A stretch of DNA of 64,000 nucleotides from JAEUIX01 sp046156035 (GTDB lineage Bacteria > Planctomycetota > Phycisphaerae > Phycisphaerales > UBA1924): NCBI GenBank assembly GCA_046156035.1, contig JBJXEW010000029.1:1-64000 (forward strand), given 5' to 3'. Below are positions 25,668-35,427 of this stretch, piece after piece; positions within the stretch are counted from its first letter, which is position 1, and each line of letters opens with the position of its first letter. The notes below the pieces were generated by a model. It was given only the letters and a program-made list of their open reading frames with translations, did not search any database and was not told the origin of the DNA. The position numbers and the translations under genes are program-made.

Positions 25668-26726
25668 ATGAACGTTCTGGTCACAGGTTCCTCCGGCCTC
25701 ATCGGCTCCGAAGCCGTCGCCTTCTTCGATTCGCTCGGCTTCCGCGTGCTGGGCGTGGACAACAACATGCGGGCCGATTTCTTCGGCCCCAAGGGTGACA
25801 CCACCGCCAACCGCCAGCGGCTGGAGGCCACGTGCCGGAACTTCACGCACGTTCCCCTCGACATCCGCAATCGCGAGGCCGTGGTGCTGTTGATGCAGCG
25901 CGAGCCGATTGATCTGGTAATTCACGCCGCGGCACAGCCGAGCCACGATCTGGCCGCGAGCCGGCCGTTTGACGACTTTGACGTGAACGCGATGGGCACG
26001 CTGAACCTGCTGGAGGCGACGCGCCGCCACCGACCCGACGCGGTGTTCATCCACGTTTCGACGAACAAGGTGTACGGCGATGCGCCCAACCGCCTCAAAC
26101 TCAAGGAACTGGAGACGCGATACGACTACGCCGACCCTGCCTTCGAGCACGGCATCGCCGAGACCTTCTCCATCGATCAGAACCTGCACTCGCTCTTCGG
26201 CGCCAGCAAATGCGCCGGCGACCTCATGGCCCAGGAATACGGCCGCTACTTCGGTATGAAGACGGGCGTCTTCCGCGGCGGGTGCCTCACCGGCCCGCAG
26301 CACGCGGGGGTTGAACTGCACGGCTTTCTCAACTACCTCGTGCTCACGGCTCTGCGCGAGGCCCCGTACACGGTCTTCGGTTACAAGGGCAAGCAGGTGC
26401 GAGATCAGATCCACTGCCACGACGTGGTGAACGCCTTCTGGCAGTTCGCGCAGGACCCGCGGCCGGGCGAGGTCTACAACCTCGGCGGCGGCAAGGCCAA
26501 CGCCGCGAGCCTGAACGAGTGCGTGGAACTGATCGCGGCGTGCACCGGCAAGCGCCCCGTGCTGACCTACAACCCCACCAATCGCGTGGGCGACCACATC
26601 TGCTACTACTCCGACATGCGCAAGTTCATGGGCCACTACCCGCAGTGGAAACTCACGCACTCGCTGGAGCAGATTGTGGAGACAATCGTGGACGCAATGG
26701 CCGACATGAAGGCCGTCGCGGCGTGA
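25668..26726 (+). CDS. CDP-paratose 2-epimerase-like NAD-dependent SDR
   Basis: A 352-residue extended short-chain dehydrogenase/reductase. The NAD-binding GSSGLIG is at the N-terminus, HAAAQPSHD near residue 87, the Ser/Thr and YxxxK-type region is STNKVYGDAP, and the stretch ELETRYDYADP...FSIDQNLHSLFGASK, then GGCLTGPQHAGVELHGFLNYLV and FGYKGKQVRDQIH is characteristic of the CDP-paratose/tyvelose epimerase group. Those enzymes invert C2 of a CDP-dideoxysugar for surface polysaccharides. Genes making CDP-paratose are not in the window, so the true substrate may be another nucleotide sugar. A GGAG site precedes ATG 25668. Its stop abuts the stop of the convergent HAD gene (TGATCA). Confidence 0.85.
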   Translation: MNVLVTGSSGLIGSEAVAFFDSLGFRVLGVDNNMRADFFGPKGDTTANRQRLEATCRNFTHVPLDIRNREAVVLLMQREPIDLVIHAAAQPSHDLAASRPFDDFDVNAMGTLNLLEATRRHRPDAVFIHVSTNKVYGDAPNRLKLKELETRYDYADPAFEHGIAETFSIDQNLHSLFGASKCAGDLMAQEYGRYFGMKTGVFRGGCLTGPQHAGVELHGFLNYLVLTALREAPYTVFGYKGKQVRDQIHCHDVVNAFWQFAQDPRPGEVYNLGGGKANAASLNECVELIAACTGKRPVLTYNPTNRVGDHICYYSDMRKFMGHYPQWKLTHSLEQIVETIVDAMADMKAVAA

Positions 26727-27428
26727 TCAGCGGCCGGAGGCCATCCACTCCACCAACCGCTCCGTCTCCGCCAGTGTCTCCACCGCCAGGTCCGCGCCCG
26801 CCTCGCGCAACTCGGCCACCGAGAACTTCCCCGTCGCCACCGCCAGGCTCCGGCACCCGTTCACGCGCGCGCAGCGCACGTCAAAGGGCGTGTCGCCGAT
26901 CACCACGACGCGGGCCGCCTCAACCGCTCGCCCGTGCAGGGCGGCGTACTTGGCCATCGCGCTTCGCGGCAGGTCGTCGCGGGTCGGTGGCGTGCTGGTG
27001 GATTCATCTCCCCAGGCGTTCACCCTGAACACACCGGGGTCAAACCCCGCCGCGGCCACTTTCATCGTCCCCGTCTCGGCAAAGTTGCCCGTGAGCAGGC
27101 CGATCGTGGTGCCCGGCAACTCCGCCGCGGCGCGAACAAGTTCGTGCGTGCCGGGCTTGGCCCGGGTCGCATCACGGTGTTCCTCCATCACGCGCGGCAT
27201 ATGGCCCGCGTAACCGGCACGAAACCGGGCCATCGCCTCGCGTGTCGGCTCGATCTGGTGCCGCGCGAGAAGGTCGGCCATGATGAGCACATCCAGCCGC
27301 CCCGCGAAGTCAACGCCCGAGATGTCGAACGCCGGGTGAAACAACTCACGGCCCGCCTGCTCCAGAGCCACCAGGCCCGCCCCGCCCGTGGAGAGGAGTG
27401 TGCCGTCGATATCGAAGAGAATGAGCAT
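26727..27428 (-). CDS. HAD-superfamily hydrolase (phosphoglycolate phosphatase-like)
   Basis: A 233-residue phosphatase. HAD motif I is FDIDGTLLSTGG at the N-terminus (nucleophile Asp and acid/base Asp), motif II is LLTGNF, motif III Lys is probably Lys163 near RSAMAKYAALHG, and motif IV is VVVIGDTPFDVRCA. A helical cap lies between motifs I and II, as in Gph-type phosphatases. It hydrolyses a small phosphorylated metabolite in the cytoplasm; the substrate is not determined. The ATG at 27428 is the only good start. Confidence 0.9.
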   Translation of the reverse strand: MLILFDIDGTLLSTGGAGLVALEQAGRELFHPAFDISGVDFAGRLDVLIMADLLARHQIEPTREAMARFRAGYAGHMPRVMEEHRDATRAKPGTHELVRAAAELPGTTIGLLTGNFAETGTMKVAAAGFDPGVFRVNAWGDESTSTPPTRDDLPRSAMAKYAALHGRAVEAARVVVIGDTPFDVRCARVNGCRSLAVATGKFSVAELREAGADLAVETLAETERLVEWMASGR

Positions 27429-27684
27429 GGGCGGTCAGCGTAGGTTGGCCTGCCGCCAGCCTCGAGCCCGCCGCGCTACCGGACCGTGCTGGGCGCGATA
27501 ACCGGCACGCACGCGGATGCGGACGTGCCCAGTCTTCCAACGCCGCGCAGCCACACCGCGTAACCCACGCCGGACGTGGCGGTTCGACCGTTCATGCGCA
27601 TACTCAGCGTGCCGACGGCGCACCTGCCTTCGGCGACACCGCCGGTCGCGCCCACCGCGACCATCGGCATGGAGGGTTGAGAGT

Positions 27685-28389
27685 ATGAAGAACGGAATCG
27701 CTGCCATCGTGTTGTCCACCGTCGCCGGCCTGGCCTCCGTGGCCCACGCCGACCTCACGTTCAGTTTCGCCGACCCGATTCCCGGGCGGCAGTTGGTCAC
27801 CACGGCCAACGCCGGCGGCCCCGGCCTGGCGCTGGTGTCGTACGACCCGCTGGCCCGTCTGCAGTTCCTCGTGGATGGTTCCACCGAGCCGATGGCGTTC
27901 GAGGCGCTCTTCGATGACGCGCGTCTTTCGCTTGATCTGACGCTCGGCCCCGCCATCACCTCCGGCGGCATCACAACCGCGTCCATCTTGGGCTCCTTCG
28001 CCATCTCTGACGCGACGGTGCCTGGCCCTGCGGGCGTGATCGTCAGCGGCTTTGCCCAGGATGGCGCGTTCGTCCGCATCGGCGGCACCAGTTCCATCCT
28101 GTTCAGCACGGAGACGGGCTTTGGCTACACCGCCGGCCCGCGCCTGGCCGCCTTGCTCGCCCCCGACCGTGTGATCACCGACCCGATGGAGGCCGTCTTC
28201 ACGGTCACCGGCATCAGCGTCACCGGCGGCGGCCCGCTCCTGAATCAGGACGGCTCCTTCCGCTCCTTCACCGCCAACGCCAGTTTCTCTGGCAACTCCG
28301 CGGTCGAGAACCGCATCGTCCCCACTCCCGGCTCCGCACTGCTCGCGGTCACCGGCGCGCTCGTCATCGCACGCCGCCGCCGCGCCTGA
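27685..28389 (+). CDS. PEP-CTERM-like exported protein
   Basis: A 234-residue protein. A signal peptide (MKNGIAAIVLSTVAGLASVAHA) is followed by a beta-rich, Gly/Thr/Ser-rich secreted domain. The C-terminus is a sorting tag of the planctomycete PEP-CTERM kind: VPTPGSALLAVTGALVIARRRRA, that is, a Pro-rich motif, a hydrophobic helix and an Arg cluster. Such proteins are cut and anchored or released by an exosortase. The middle is not recognised. GGAGG nine bases upstream supports ATG 27685. It is monocistronic; a long hairpin follows the stop. Confidence 0.8.
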   Translation: MKNGIAAIVLSTVAGLASVAHADLTFSFADPIPGRQLVTTANAGGPGLALVSYDPLARLQFLVDGSTEPMAFEALFDDARLSLDLTLGPAITSGGITTASILGSFAISDATVPGPAGVIVSGFAQDGAFVRIGGTSSILFSTETGFGYTAGPRLAALLAPDRVITDPMEAVFTVTGISVTGGGPLLNQDGSFRSFTANASFSGNSAVENRIVPTPGSALLAVTGALVIARRRRA

Positions 28390-28420
28390 ACCGAACCTCG
28401 TTCCCCGACGCACGCGGCCT

Positions 28421-28464
28421 GAGCCGCGGACTCCAAGCCGCCTTCGGCGCGGGGTCCGCGGCTC
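28421..28464. terminator. Long hairpin between convergent genes
   Basis: The 14-bp stem GAGCCGCGGACTCC (28421-28434) pairs with GGGGTCCGCGGCTC (28451-28464), with one G-U pair and a 16-base loop that itself holds GCCG/CGGC. It lies between the convergent PEP-CTERM-like and methyltransferase genes. There is no T-run, so it may block exonucleases or terminate with Rho rather than act as a classical terminator. Confidence 0.6.
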
Positions 28465-28501
28465 GGATCAAGAACCAGTCCGCGGCGCCAGCACGCTGAA
28501 G

Positions 28502-29296
28502 TCAAGCCCGCTCGGCCAGGTGGGCCCGCGTGCGATAGCGCATCACCACCCCACCCGTGCCATCAGCGTGCTTGGCGTGCAACGCGCACAGTTCTGCCGC
28601 GACCGCCGCCGCCGCCTCACCTTGCTTGGGCGTGTAACTCGCGCTCATGGCCCGCGCGATCAGCCCGCCCTGGTCCAGCCGCTGCCCGTACGCCGCCTCC
28701 ACCACGCGTTCGTTCACGAACAACCCCGTCGCCTCCAAACCCGGCGGCACGCGTTCGTCGATACGGTCGCACTCGCCCTTTGATGCGCGGCTGAGAATCC
28801 GCCCGTACTCCGCCGTGAACACGTCTCGGTCATCACGGTCATTCCACACCAGGGCCACGCGGCCGCCCGGTCGCAGCACGCGTGCAAACTCCGCCAGGGC
28901 CTCCCACCGCCGCAGCCAGTGGAACGCCTGAAAGCACGCGACCACATCCACGCTCCCGCGCGGCAGGGCGGTGGCCTCCCCGGTCGCTGCAAGGAACCGC
29001 ACCAGGGCGTGCGGCTCCGCGGCCTGGCGCATGGCCGCGTTCGGTTCGATCGCCAGCACGCGCGTGCCGCGCTGGGCGAGCAGTCGCGACGAGATGCCCG
29101 TGCCAGCACCAACGTCGGCTGCGATGAGCGAGCCCGGCTTGCCCAGGCCCTCAAGAACCGCGTCGATGATCGCGGGCGGGTATGACGGACGTGCCGCCGC
29201 GTAGTCTCGCGCCCGATCCGCAAAGCGGCCGGTGGGGTCTCGCTCATGGCCGGCAAGGGAAGGCGTGCTCTCGCCCGACTCGCTCGCGGCACTCAT
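28502..29296 (-). CDS. Class I SAM-dependent methyltransferase
   Basis: A 264-residue protein. Motif I is AADVGAGTGISSRLLAQRG, followed by the acidic residue of motif II (VLAIEPN), the post-I block VDVVACFQAFHWL, and the RVLRPGGRVALVWNDRDD segment typical of methyltransferase type 11 family members. The small-molecule substrate is unknown. The ATG at 29296 overlaps the stop of the upstream VWA gene by four bases (ATGA), so it is translationally coupled and is the last gene of the minus-strand unit that starts at 38730. Confidence 0.85.
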   Translation of the reverse strand: MSAASESGESTPSLAGHERDPTGRFADRARDYAAARPSYPPAIIDAVLEGLGKPGSLIAADVGAGTGISSRLLAQRGTRVLAIEPNAAMRQAAEPHALVRFLAATGEATALPRGSVDVVACFQAFHWLRRWEALAEFARVLRPGGRVALVWNDRDDRDVFTAEYGRILSRASKGECDRIDERVPPGLEATGLFVNERVVEAAYGQRLDQGGLIARAMSASYTPKQGEAAAAVAAELCALHAKHADGTGGVVMRYRTRAHLAERA

Positions 29297-32200
29297 GCGC
29301 CCCCCCCGCCCCCCGGTTGCTCCTCGTCGAAGCGTTGCCGCGCCCGTCGCTTCGCGGCCAGAAGTCCGCCCTCCTCCGGCTGCGCGGGCGGTGCCTCGCT
29401 CACGGCAGCATCCTCCGGTCGCCCCGCGGGTGTGGTTGCCGGTGTCAGCGGTGTGCCCGGCGCCTTGACATCGGCGCGCCCCTTGCGACGGCGCAGCGAC
29501 TGCTCCTGCGCCAGTTGTTCCGCGTCTTTGTCCGAGAGCGCCGTCGTTGCGGAGTCGAGGCTCGCCTCCGTCCGGTCGCCCGCTCGCCGGAGCGTGCTCA
29601 GGGCGGCGCTTGCGCGGGCACCGCCGCGCCGCAGGGCGCTGTCGAGTGCGGCATCCTCGGTGGGGTCGAGCAACCGGTCCCACGCCACGCGGCGCACGGC
29701 GACATCCAACAGCAGCGCGGCAACCACCCACGGCAACAGCCACGGCCACAGCGGCAGGCGGCTGCGGCGCTCCGCCATGCCGGTTCGATCAAACAGCACG
29801 CCCGGTGCCCCGTCGGCGTTCAGCACTCGCCCGCCCGTCGCCGCGGCGATCTGTGTCAGCAGTTGGTCGTCGGAGCGGAACGAGCGGAACTCGTCCCCCG
29901 CGGAGCGTGTCGCGGCCGTGATCATGGGCGCAATCGCCGGGGCTGTTGGCACAGCGCTCTTGCCGGAAATCGTGGCGACATAGGTGCCCGGCTCGGGCGC
30001 GGGCACGCTGGCCTCGTAGACGCCCGGACCACTCTGGTCAAGGCGCACGTCGGCGCGCCTGCCGTCGGGCCCGTACACACCGCCGCTCAGTGCCAGCCCG
30101 TCCAGCGGCTTGCCGGCTTGGTCCACGGCCTCAACGCGCAGGGTCAGGCGGTCGCCAACCACCTCCGCGGTGGCATCGGCCAGGCGCTGGCTGGCTTGGC
30201 GCGATATGCCGCGAGCGATCGCCGTCCACAGGGCGCGATAGCCGGGCCAATCCAGCCACGGCGCGGCCCACTTGTGCGCATCGCTCGTGAACACCGCCAC
30301 ACGCCCCAGACCCGCCTGCCAATGGGCCAACACCGGCTCGCCCTGCGGCGTCACGATCGGGTTGAGCACCGTCTTGTCGTCGCGCGGGGCCGTGAGCGAA
30401 AGCCCCAGCAGGTTCGGCATGGCGCCCTCCCGCTCCAGCGCTTGCACCAGCGGGTCGCTCGCGTCCACAAGGACAGGCGCGAACGGCTCCTCGCGGATGA
30501 GCGGCGTACGCACCACCTGCACGGCCCGCAGGAAGACGCGCGGCAGCAGGCGCGGGTCGGTCACCGGGTAAAACGTGCCGCCGCCCGCATCCGAGACTTC
30601 CTCCATCCCGGCCGCGTCGGCCTGATCGCCCACGGCGATCGTTGAAACCTTGATCCCTTTCGCCGCCAGGTCTTTGGCGATTCCCTGCAGGGTAGATCGC
30701 CCCTGCGAGAGTCCGTCCGAAAGCACGATCACGTGCTTCACCTTCGCCTCCACCTTGGCCAGTTGCCGCCCGGCCTCGGCGAGCGCGGGGGGCAGGTTGG
30801 TGCCCCCACCAGGCTCGATCGCGAGGATTGCCTTGGCCGTCTTCTCCGCGTCCTTGTTGCGGGCCAGCGGAACCACCTCGCGGTACGAACTGCTGAACGC
30901 GATCACGCCCAGCAGATCGCCCGAATCCAGCGTCCGCGAAGCGAGCGCGGCGCCCTCGTTGGCCACCTCCTGCTGCGTGCGACCGGTGCCGCCGATGCGC
31001 CAGCCCATGGAGCCGGAACAGTCCATCACGATCATGACCGCCGCGGCAGGCACCACGAGTTTCTCGGGCAGTTCCAGTTTCACTGGCAGGATCGGTTCGA
31101 GCGGGGAGCCGCGGAAGCCGCCACTGGCGAGCGTGTCGGGGCCGCCGATGAGGACCAGACCCCCGCCCAGTTCGGTGGTGAACCTCGCCAGGCGCTCCAT
31201 CCCGTCCTGCCCCAGGGCGTGCGCGGCAACGTTCTGGAGAATCACCAGGTCGTAACTCTGGAGTTGCAGCATGTCGGCGGGCACGCCCTCCGGGGCCACC
31301 ACCTCCACCGCCAGGCCGCTCTCTCGCAGCGCAGCGGCAAGTGTTTCGCCCGGGCGGCCCGGCGCACCGCCGTCCACACCATCCACCAGCAACACCGCGC
31401 CGGTCGCGGGCGAGACCGCCACGGCCTGCGCTCGGTTGTTCACCACTCGCACAGGGGCCACGGTCTCCGCGGGCTCAAACAGGGCCTCAAACCGGTGCAC
31501 ACGCCCCGCGCCAACGGGCACGCTCACCACCTCCACGCGCCTGCCCGCGTCCATGACCACGGCTCGCCCGCCCCCCGCCTCATCACCTATACGGGCCTCC
31601 TGACCATCCACCAGCACGCGCAGTGTGCCCCGCGTGGGCCCGGCCGCCCGCAGCGCAACCCGCAGCGCGGCCATGGTGCCGCTGGGCACCTTGGCTGGGG
31701 CATCGAGCGACTCGATCACGACCGCGTCGTTCACCTCGTAGTGCAGGGGCAGCACATCGATGGGCACACCCGCGCCACGCGGGGCCCCGGCGGACCGTGC
31801 GCCGGCGGTGCCCGGTGCGCCCCCGATTTCGAGCGCGGCGGCAAGGGCATCGCCGCGCGTCTGATTGCCGTCGGAGACGAGCACGATACGGCGCTGGCTA
31901 TCTGGCGGAAAACTCGCCAGCGCCAGGCGCAGAGCCCCGGCGATGTCCGTGCCCTCGCGCATGCGCGTGGGCAGGGCACGCTCGGCGATCACATCACGCA
32001 GGCCATCCGTGGGCCCGCCCGCGGCCGCGCCCAGCGGCGGCGCGGGGGCCAAGACGACGGTGCCCTCACCGTCGAACGCCACGATTCCCAAGAGGTCATC
32101 GGGCCCGCGCTGGCCGCGGCCAGCCCCGCCCGCGGATGCCCGCTCCACCCACGAGCGCACGGACGCGATCACCGACTCTGCCGGTGCACCGTCGCCGCTG

Positions 32201-32469
32201 GCCCCCGCGCTCCTGATCGGCGGCACAAACGCCCGCACGCTCTCCGACACATCCAGCACGGCGACCACCGCGAGGCGGTTGGTGGTGCGATGGGCGGTTG
32301 CCCCCGCGAGCATGGCCACGATGAGGACGATGAGGGCCGTGCGCACGATCACACTCGTCCAGCGGCGCAGGCCGCTCATGCCGCGCAGCCAGGCAAGGCC
32401 CGACCACGCGATTGGAACGATCAGCACCAGGATCCACAGCAGTTCGGGCTGGTCAAACCGCAGCGACAT
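29293..32469 (-). CDS. Large membrane protein with two VWA domains and a glutamine-amidotransferase-like domain
   Basis: 1058 residues from the ATG at 32469. Two N-terminal transmembrane helices (about 8-28 and 38-58) recall BatA-type proteins. VWA domain 1 has the MIDAS Asp73 (LDVSES). Residues about 365-465 look like a class I amidotransferase-like domain (VLLVDGVDGG, GGGLVLIGGPD) without an evident catalytic triad. VWA domain 2 has a perfect MIDAS DCSGSMG (Asp483) and VIVLSDGLSQGRST. A beta-sandwich region follows, then a last membrane helix (about 930-948) and a charged tail. Such proteins bind metal-dependent partners at the cell surface or periplasm. It is followed closely by a methyltransferase and preceded by a DUF4175-like gene. 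Confidence 0.85.
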   Translation of the reverse strand: MSLRFDQPELLWILVLIVPIAWSGLAWLRGMSGLRRWTSVIVRTALIVLIVAMLAGATAHRTTNRLAVVAVLDVSESVRAFVPPIRSAGASGDGAPAESVIASVRSWVERASAGGAGRGQRGPDDLLGIVAFDGEGTVVLAPAPPLGAAAGGPTDGLRDVIAERALPTRMREGTDIAGALRLALASFPPDSQRRIVLVSDGNQTRGDALAAALEIGGAPGTAGARSAGAPRGAGVPIDVLPLHYEVNDAVVIESLDAPAKVPSGTMAALRVALRAAGPTRGTLRVLVDGQEARIGDEAGGGRAVVMDAGRRVEVVSVPVGAGRVHRFEALFEPAETVAPVRVVNNRAQAVAVSPATGAVLLVDGVDGGAPGRPGETLAAALRESGLAVEVVAPEGVPADMLQLQSYDLVILQNVAAHALGQDGMERLARFTTELGGGLVLIGGPDTLASGGFRGSPLEPILPVKLELPEKLVVPAAAVMIVMDCSGSMGWRIGGTGRTQQEVANEGAALASRTLDSGDLLGVIAFSSSYREVVPLARNKDAEKTAKAILAIEPGGGTNLPPALAEAGRQLAKVEAKVKHVIVLSDGLSQGRSTLQGIAKDLAAKGIKVSTIAVGDQADAAGMEEVSDAGGGTFYPVTDPRLLPRVFLRAVQVVRTPLIREEPFAPVLVDASDPLVQALEREGAMPNLLGLSLTAPRDDKTVLNPIVTPQGEPVLAHWQAGLGRVAVFTSDAHKWAAPWLDWPGYRALWTAIARGISRQASQRLADATAEVVGDRLTLRVEAVDQAGKPLDGLALSGGVYGPDGRRADVRLDQSGPGVYEASVPAPEPGTYVATISGKSAVPTAPAIAPMITAATRSAGDEFRSFRSDDQLLTQIAAATGGRVLNADGAPGVLFDRTGMAERRSRLPLWPWLLPWVVAALLLDVAVRRVAWDRLLDPTEDAALDSALRRGGARASAALSTLRRAGDRTEASLDSATTALSDKDAEQLAQEQSLRRRKGRADVKAPGTPLTPATTPAGRPEDAAVSEAPPAQPEEGGLLAAKRRARQRFDEEQPGGGGGA

Positions 32470-32541
32470 CGGCAGGACCGTAGACCCTGAACACGAACGG
32501 GGCATCGGGCGAGCGCGGGGCACCCCACGCCGCGCGGGCGT

Positions 32542-35370
32542 TCACTTGCCGTCGGCCTTCTTCTCGGGTGCCACGACTGGCGGCGGAACCCCGACCGCGT
32601 CGGGCAACCGCTTGAAGTACCGCCGGAGCACGCCGTCAAAGCGCGGCGGCACGGTCCGCTCCTCGATGGCCTTCTGCCCGTTGGCCGCGGCGGCACGGAG
32701 AATACCCGCGGCCTCTTCACCGGCACCGCCCGCGGCGCCCTCGCCCTTGACACCCTTGGCGTTGGGGTCGCCCAGCCACTCCGCCACCACGCGATCACGG
32801 CCGGTGCGAGTCTGATCAACCTTACCGCGCGCATCCATGACGGGAGCATTCGCAGGGAGCGTGGGCATGGCCTTCTCACCCGTAGACGACGCGCGCGGCC
32901 CGCCGGCCGTGCCGGGTTCGCGTTGGTCTCGCGACGGAGTGCCCGCATCGCCGCCGCCGCTGCGGCTGGGTCTGCCCCCGCGCGGAGCGGCGGGCTGTGT
33001 GTTCGGGCCGGGCGCACCGCTGGCACCGCTGGGCTCATCGGGGCCCTGGGGCACATCGCGCTCCGCACGAGCATCGGCACTCTTCTGGTCCTGACCCCGC
33101 GGTGTGTCAGGCCCGCCCGGCGCATCGTCGGCGTCTGGCGTGGCCGTGTCCTTGCGGCCACGGCGTTGGTCATCATCCTGCCCTTGCATGCCCTTGGCAA
33201 ACTCCTCAGCGAGTTTGCGGAGTTGCTCACGCTGCTCGGGCGAGGCCTGCTCGAACATCTTCTTCGCGCGCTCGGCGAGGTCCTTCGCGGTCTGCTCGTT
33301 CTTGGCCGCCTGCTCACCGAGGCGTTGCAGATCGCCCATCCGGTCGCGCAGGGCCTTGAGTGTTTCCGCCGACGGCAGGTTGGACGGGAGTTGCGAGGGC
33401 AGGTTTGACGGATCGCCCTTCTCGCCCAAGCGTTCACCCACCTCGGGCGTGCCCTTCCGCGGGCCGTCCGCGTTGGGTTGGTCGCCCGCCTTTGGGACGC
33501 CTTCGGGCTTCTCGCCACGCGCATCCGCTCCCGGCGCATCGCGCTGGGCACCCTCGCGTGGCTCAGGCTTATCCCCCGGCTGCGCTGCGGGCTTGGGCTG
33601 GTTGTCCGGCCGGCCGCCGCGCTCCCCGGCCGCGCCGGGCTTGCGCTCCCCGCCGGGCGGCTGCTGCCCGGGCGAGTCCTGCCTACCAGCGGGCGTGTTA
33701 CCTGTCGCCTCGCGCTGCGCATCCTTGGGTGCGGGCGCGGCAGCCCCGCCCTTCTCCTGCTCGCCAATGTTCGCGGGCCTTTCCGCTCCCGGAGCCCCCT
33801 GCTTGTCCTGCGCTGAGGCGTCAGACTTGTCGCTCGCGGGTGGCGGCGGTGCCTGTCCCGACTCCTTCGACTCAAACTGTCGCTTGGTGCGCTCCTCATC
33901 CACCCCTTGCGAGGGCCCAGGCTCACGCGGCGTGCCGGGCTCACTCGCCCCCGCTGCGGGCGGTTTCGGCGCTGCCGGTTGCGCGGGCGAAGGTGACGGC
34001 GGTTCGGCGGAAGACGGTGGCCGCGTCGCCTCGGGCTTGGGCGGTTCTCGCAGTTCGCGTGCCGCGCTCTCCAAGGCCTCGGCCAGGCGCGGCTGATCGT
34101 CCGATTCTGCTGGCGGTCGCGGCGCGGCTTGCCCCGATTCAGGCTGGCTTTGCTGCGCGGTCGCGGGGTCGGCGTCGGGGTCGCTCTGGCCGGGCGGGGT
34201 TGCCGGTTGACCCTCGACCGCGCCATCGGGTGCGGTCTGCCCGCCCTCGGGCGCGGCCTTCGCTCCGTCGGCGGGCGCATCAGGCTGTGCGCCCGGCTCT
34301 GCTCCATCCCGTGCATCGGCCGCCGTCGCCGGCTTGGCCGTTTCGCGCAGGCGCTTGGCCATATTCGCCAGTTCGCTCGCCACGACCTCGCGGTCCGCTG
34401 GCGACATGCTCTCCATCTGGCGCGCCAGTTCATCGGTCGCGGCCTTGGCGGCATCAAGGTCGCCGCGTTCGAGCGCGCGTGCCAGCGCCGATTGGTTGCC
34501 GTCCGCCGCGTCCGCCCCCGCGCGAGCCGCGGCCTCACGCAGACGGTCCCGTGCCGCATCCACATCGGCCCGCTCGCTGGCCGCGCTGGCTCGCAGCGCC
34601 AGCGAAGCCTTCGCGGCGATGTTCCCCGCCGCGCTCTGGGCCGCGGGGGCGCTCAGTTTGCCCTCGCTGAGTTCCCGCTCAATCTCCGCGAGTTCTTGCG
34701 CAGCCTGCTCCAGGGCGGGGTCGGGCGGCGTGGCTCCAGCGGGCGCGTTGGCAGCCGCGCCGGGCGCTGCCGCGGCACGCACCGCCCCAATCTCCTTGAT
34801 CGCTTGGACCCGATCGCGCGTGGCGACGGCCGCGCGTTGCACGGCCTGCTCCCGCGCTGGCAGCCACGGTCCCGCCGGCGCCCACAGGCACACAGCGCCG
34901 GCCGCGAGCAGGCACGCGCAGGCCGCCCACCACCGCGGCAACCAGCGCACCGGCGCAAGGGCTTCGAGCCGCAAGCCGGACGCAGTGCGTGCCGCGTCGT
35001 TCATCGCAAGGGCGATGAAGGCCGGGTCGTTTCCCCCGTGGATTGACCCCTCACCCAAACTGAGGGCGCTCGCGAGGCGGTCGTGCGTGCGCAGTCGTGC
35101 ATCGAGCGCATGTGCCGCGTTCAGCAGGCTCGGCCGTCCGACCGCCGACCAGACCAGACCGGCAAGGACGCCAAGAACAAGCCCGACAACCAAACCCAGC
35201 CACGCGTTTACGCCGGTGCCCCACGCCCCGGTCACCAGCACCGCGATCAGGCCCAGCAGCGAACCGGCGAGAACACCCAAGCCCACGCGATCCACACCGC
35301 GTGCGAGCGCCAAGCGGCTTCGGGCCTGCCGCGCCTTCGTGATGACGGCCAGGGGCACGGGCGTTGACAT
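32542..35370 (-). CDS. Giant disordered membrane protein, DUF4175-like
   Basis: 942 residues. Two or three transmembrane helices lie in the first 180 residues (about 28-47, 56-80 and 150-170), with LRTHDRLASALSLGEG between them. The rest is a long hydrophilic region very rich in Ala, Pro, Glu, Gln, Gly, Lys and Asp, with coiled-coil-prone pieces (LEQAAQELAEIERELSEGKL; LAERAKKMFEQASPEQREQL). This layout resembles DUF4175/TIGR02302-type proteins found next to BatA/VWA genes. The tail ends in a short ordered segment (ILRAAAANGQKAIEER, then FDGVLRRYFKRLPDAVG). It is predicted to be a membrane-anchored scaffold; the function is unknown. I prefer ATG 35370 to the GTG nine bases upstream. Confidence 0.8.
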   Translation of the reverse strand: MSTPVPLAVITKARQARSRLALARGVDRVGLGVLAGSLLGLIAVLVTGAWGTGVNAWLGLVVGLVLGVLAGLVWSAVGRPSLLNAAHALDARLRTHDRLASALSLGEGSIHGGNDPAFIALAMNDAARTASGLRLEALAPVRWLPRWWAACACLLAAGAVCLWAPAGPWLPAREQAVQRAAVATRDRVQAIKEIGAVRAAAAPGAAANAPAGATPPDPALEQAAQELAEIERELSEGKLSAPAAQSAAGNIAAKASLALRASAASERADVDAARDRLREAAARAGADAADGNQSALARALERGDLDAAKAATDELARQMESMSPADREVVASELANMAKRLRETAKPATAADARDGAEPGAQPDAPADGAKAAPEGGQTAPDGAVEGQPATPPGQSDPDADPATAQQSQPESGQAAPRPPAESDDQPRLAEALESAARELREPPKPEATRPPSSAEPPSPSPAQPAAPKPPAAGASEPGTPREPGPSQGVDEERTKRQFESKESGQAPPPPASDKSDASAQDKQGAPGAERPANIGEQEKGGAAAPAPKDAQREATGNTPAGRQDSPGQQPPGGERKPGAAGERGGRPDNQPKPAAQPGDKPEPREGAQRDAPGADARGEKPEGVPKAGDQPNADGPRKGTPEVGERLGEKGDPSNLPSQLPSNLPSAETLKALRDRMGDLQRLGEQAAKNEQTAKDLAERAKKMFEQASPEQREQLRKLAEEFAKGMQGQDDDQRRGRKDTATPDADDAPGGPDTPRGQDQKSADARAERDVPQGPDEPSGASGAPGPNTQPAAPRGGRPSRSGGGDAGTPSRDQREPGTAGGPRASSTGEKAMPTLPANAPVMDARGKVDQTRTGRDRVVAEWLGDPNAKGVKGEGAAGGAGEEAAGILRAAAANGQKAIEERTVPPRFDGVLRRYFKRLPDAVGVPPPVVAPEKKADGK

Positions 35371-35427
35371 AGCGGCCACATCGTATTCGTGCCGCGTGAC
35401 GCGTTGCCCCGCGTCGTCACGACCGCA

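Noticed and set aside
32421..34565. Long open frame of 714 residues in another frame of the DUF4175-like gene
   Set aside because: Arg/Pro/Ser-rich low-complexity product with no domain; it is a shadow frame of a GC-rich gene.
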